From positions 1-64,000 of the forward strand of contig NZ_RZMW01000022.1 of the NCBI RefSeq assembly GCF_003992625.1: a stretch of DNA of 64,000 nucleotides. Direction: 5' to 3'. Numbering within the stretch: the stretch's first letter is position 1; each line of letters starts with the position of its first letter. The translations under genes and the position numbers were made by a program. The notes beneath the pieces are model-generated. The model worked only from the letters and a program-made list of their open reading frames with translations. It was not told the origin of the DNA and did no database searches. This stretch comes from Pelagibacterium lentulum. GTDB lineage: Bacteria; Pseudomonadota; Alphaproteobacteria; Rhizobiales; Devosiaceae. Positions 63,333-64,000 of this stretch are shown here, piece by piece.

Positions 63333-64000
63333 GCCGCTCCACACCACTGCGTCCAAAACGCTGGACGTTTGGCCGCATAACCCGTTTGCTTGTGCTGAGC
63401 GCTGGGGCAATGATCATGCTAGCCCCCTTCATCTGGGGATTTTCCGCCTCGCTCAAGCCTCCTGCGGAAATCTGGTCGGGTTCGATCTTGCTCTGGCCCG
63501 AGACATTTTACGGGATCGAGAACTACACCCAAGCCTTGACCAGGGCGCCGCTTTGGCTGTTTCTCATTAACGGTGTGCTCGTCTGCATTGGCATCCTGTT
63601 CTTCCAGGTGCTCTTTGCGGTGCCTTGCGCCTATGCGCTCTCCAAGACGCGCTTCGCCGGACGCACTGCAATCTTTGCAATGGTGTTGATCGGACTTCTG
63701 ATCCCAATCCACGTCACAGCCATCCCTCTCTATATCGCTTTCGCCAATCTGGGCCTGCTCAATACCTATACCGCCCTGATTGCCCCTTTTGCGATATCGG
63801 TGTTTGGCATTTTCCTTTTTCGCCAGTTCTTTGCTGCGATACCTGACGAATTAATCGCAGCAGCGCGGGTGGATGGCTTCAGTGAATGGACCATCGTCTG
63901 GCGGGTGGTTCTGCCCGCTGCGTGGCCTGCAGTGACGGCCTTTGCAATCTTCTCGGTGACCAGTCATTGGAACGATCTGTTCTGGCCTTTCATCGTTATT
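63329..64000 (+). CDS. ABC permease (UgpE/MalG type), truncated by window end
   Basis: Begins with the ATG at 63329 (ATGA overlap with the previous stop) and runs open to the window edge, 224 codons. Helices and the coupling stretch AAARVDGFSEWTIVWRVVLP identify a MalG/UgpE-type inner-membrane permease. The missing end should be about 60 residues. The binding protein of this importer is not in the window and probably lies just downstream. Confidence 0.85.
   Translation, partial: MSRSTPLRPKRWTFGRITRLLVLSAGAMIMLAPFIWGFSASLKPPAEIWSGSILLWPETFYGIENYTQALTRAPLWLFLINGVLVCIGILFFQVLFAVPCAYALSKTRFAGRTAIFAMVLIGLLIPIHVTAIPLYIAFANLGLLNTYTALIAPFAISVFGIFLFRQFFAAIPDELIAAARVDGFSEWTIVWRVVLPAAWPAVTAFAIFSVTSHWNDLFWPFIVI

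Overview
The window looks like a chromosomal segment from an alphaproteobacterium of the order Hyphomicrobiales (Rhizobiales), possibly Devosia-like. The evidence is the GC-rich coding bias, an intergenic palindromic repeat of rhizobial type (about 14.79-14.89 kb), the density of sugar ABC importers plus a TRAP transporter, and UgpC-type ATPases with the GCAKST Walker A variant. The genus is inference only.

Layout. 0-6 kb is ordinary chromosome: nadB, a lone cysA-type ATPase, a WYL regulator, an exported RidA-like protein and a Tas-type aldo/keto reductase. An initiator tRNA-Met lies at 6158-6234. From there to about 27.3 kb runs a patchwork accessory region. It begins with a truncated large serine recombinase whose end runs antisense into the tRNA. 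It carries fragments of IS3, IS256 and possibly IS21-like elements. Between them are small regulator-plus-target modules: TetR with DUF6151/DUF6958 proteins; LysR with imine-reductase-like and alcohol dehydrogenases; TetR with a DHA2 exporter; Lrp with an RhtA-like exporter; LysR with an NmrA-like protein; MarR with an EamA transporter; TetR with an alpha/beta hydrolase. Several have clear inverted repeats that look like operators. The last part (23-26.7 kb) is a decaying set of ArsR, SRPBCC, VOC, DUF4180, YciI and DUF3052 genes.

27.4-51.5 kb is a plant cell-wall (pectin/rhamnogalacturonan) utilisation region. It holds a GntR regulator with an enolase-superfamily sugar-acid dehydratase and a peptide-type ABC importer. 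An AraC regulator follows with a TogMNAB-like oligogalacturonide importer, a GH28 polygalacturonase and a GH105 unsaturated glucuronyl hydrolase. Then come a LacI regulator, a GH78 alpha-L-rhamnosidase and another sugar ABC importer. None of the three glycoside hydrolases shows a signal peptide, so oligomers are probably imported first and cut in the cytoplasm.

52.1-59.0 kb is a compact sugar-acid type operon: GntR, zinc alcohol dehydrogenase, TRAP DctPQM, an RraA-like aldolase and a split UxaA/SuyAB-type lyase. 59.2-64.0 kb pairs an inositol-monophosphatase-family enzyme and a cyclic-phosphodiesterase/GpdQ-type metallophosphoesterase with a divergent sugar-phosphate-type ABC importer whose second permease runs off the window. 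Together they suggest uptake and hydrolysis of a phosphodiester such as glycerophosphoinositol (inference). No CRISPR array, rRNA or complete insertion sequence was seen.
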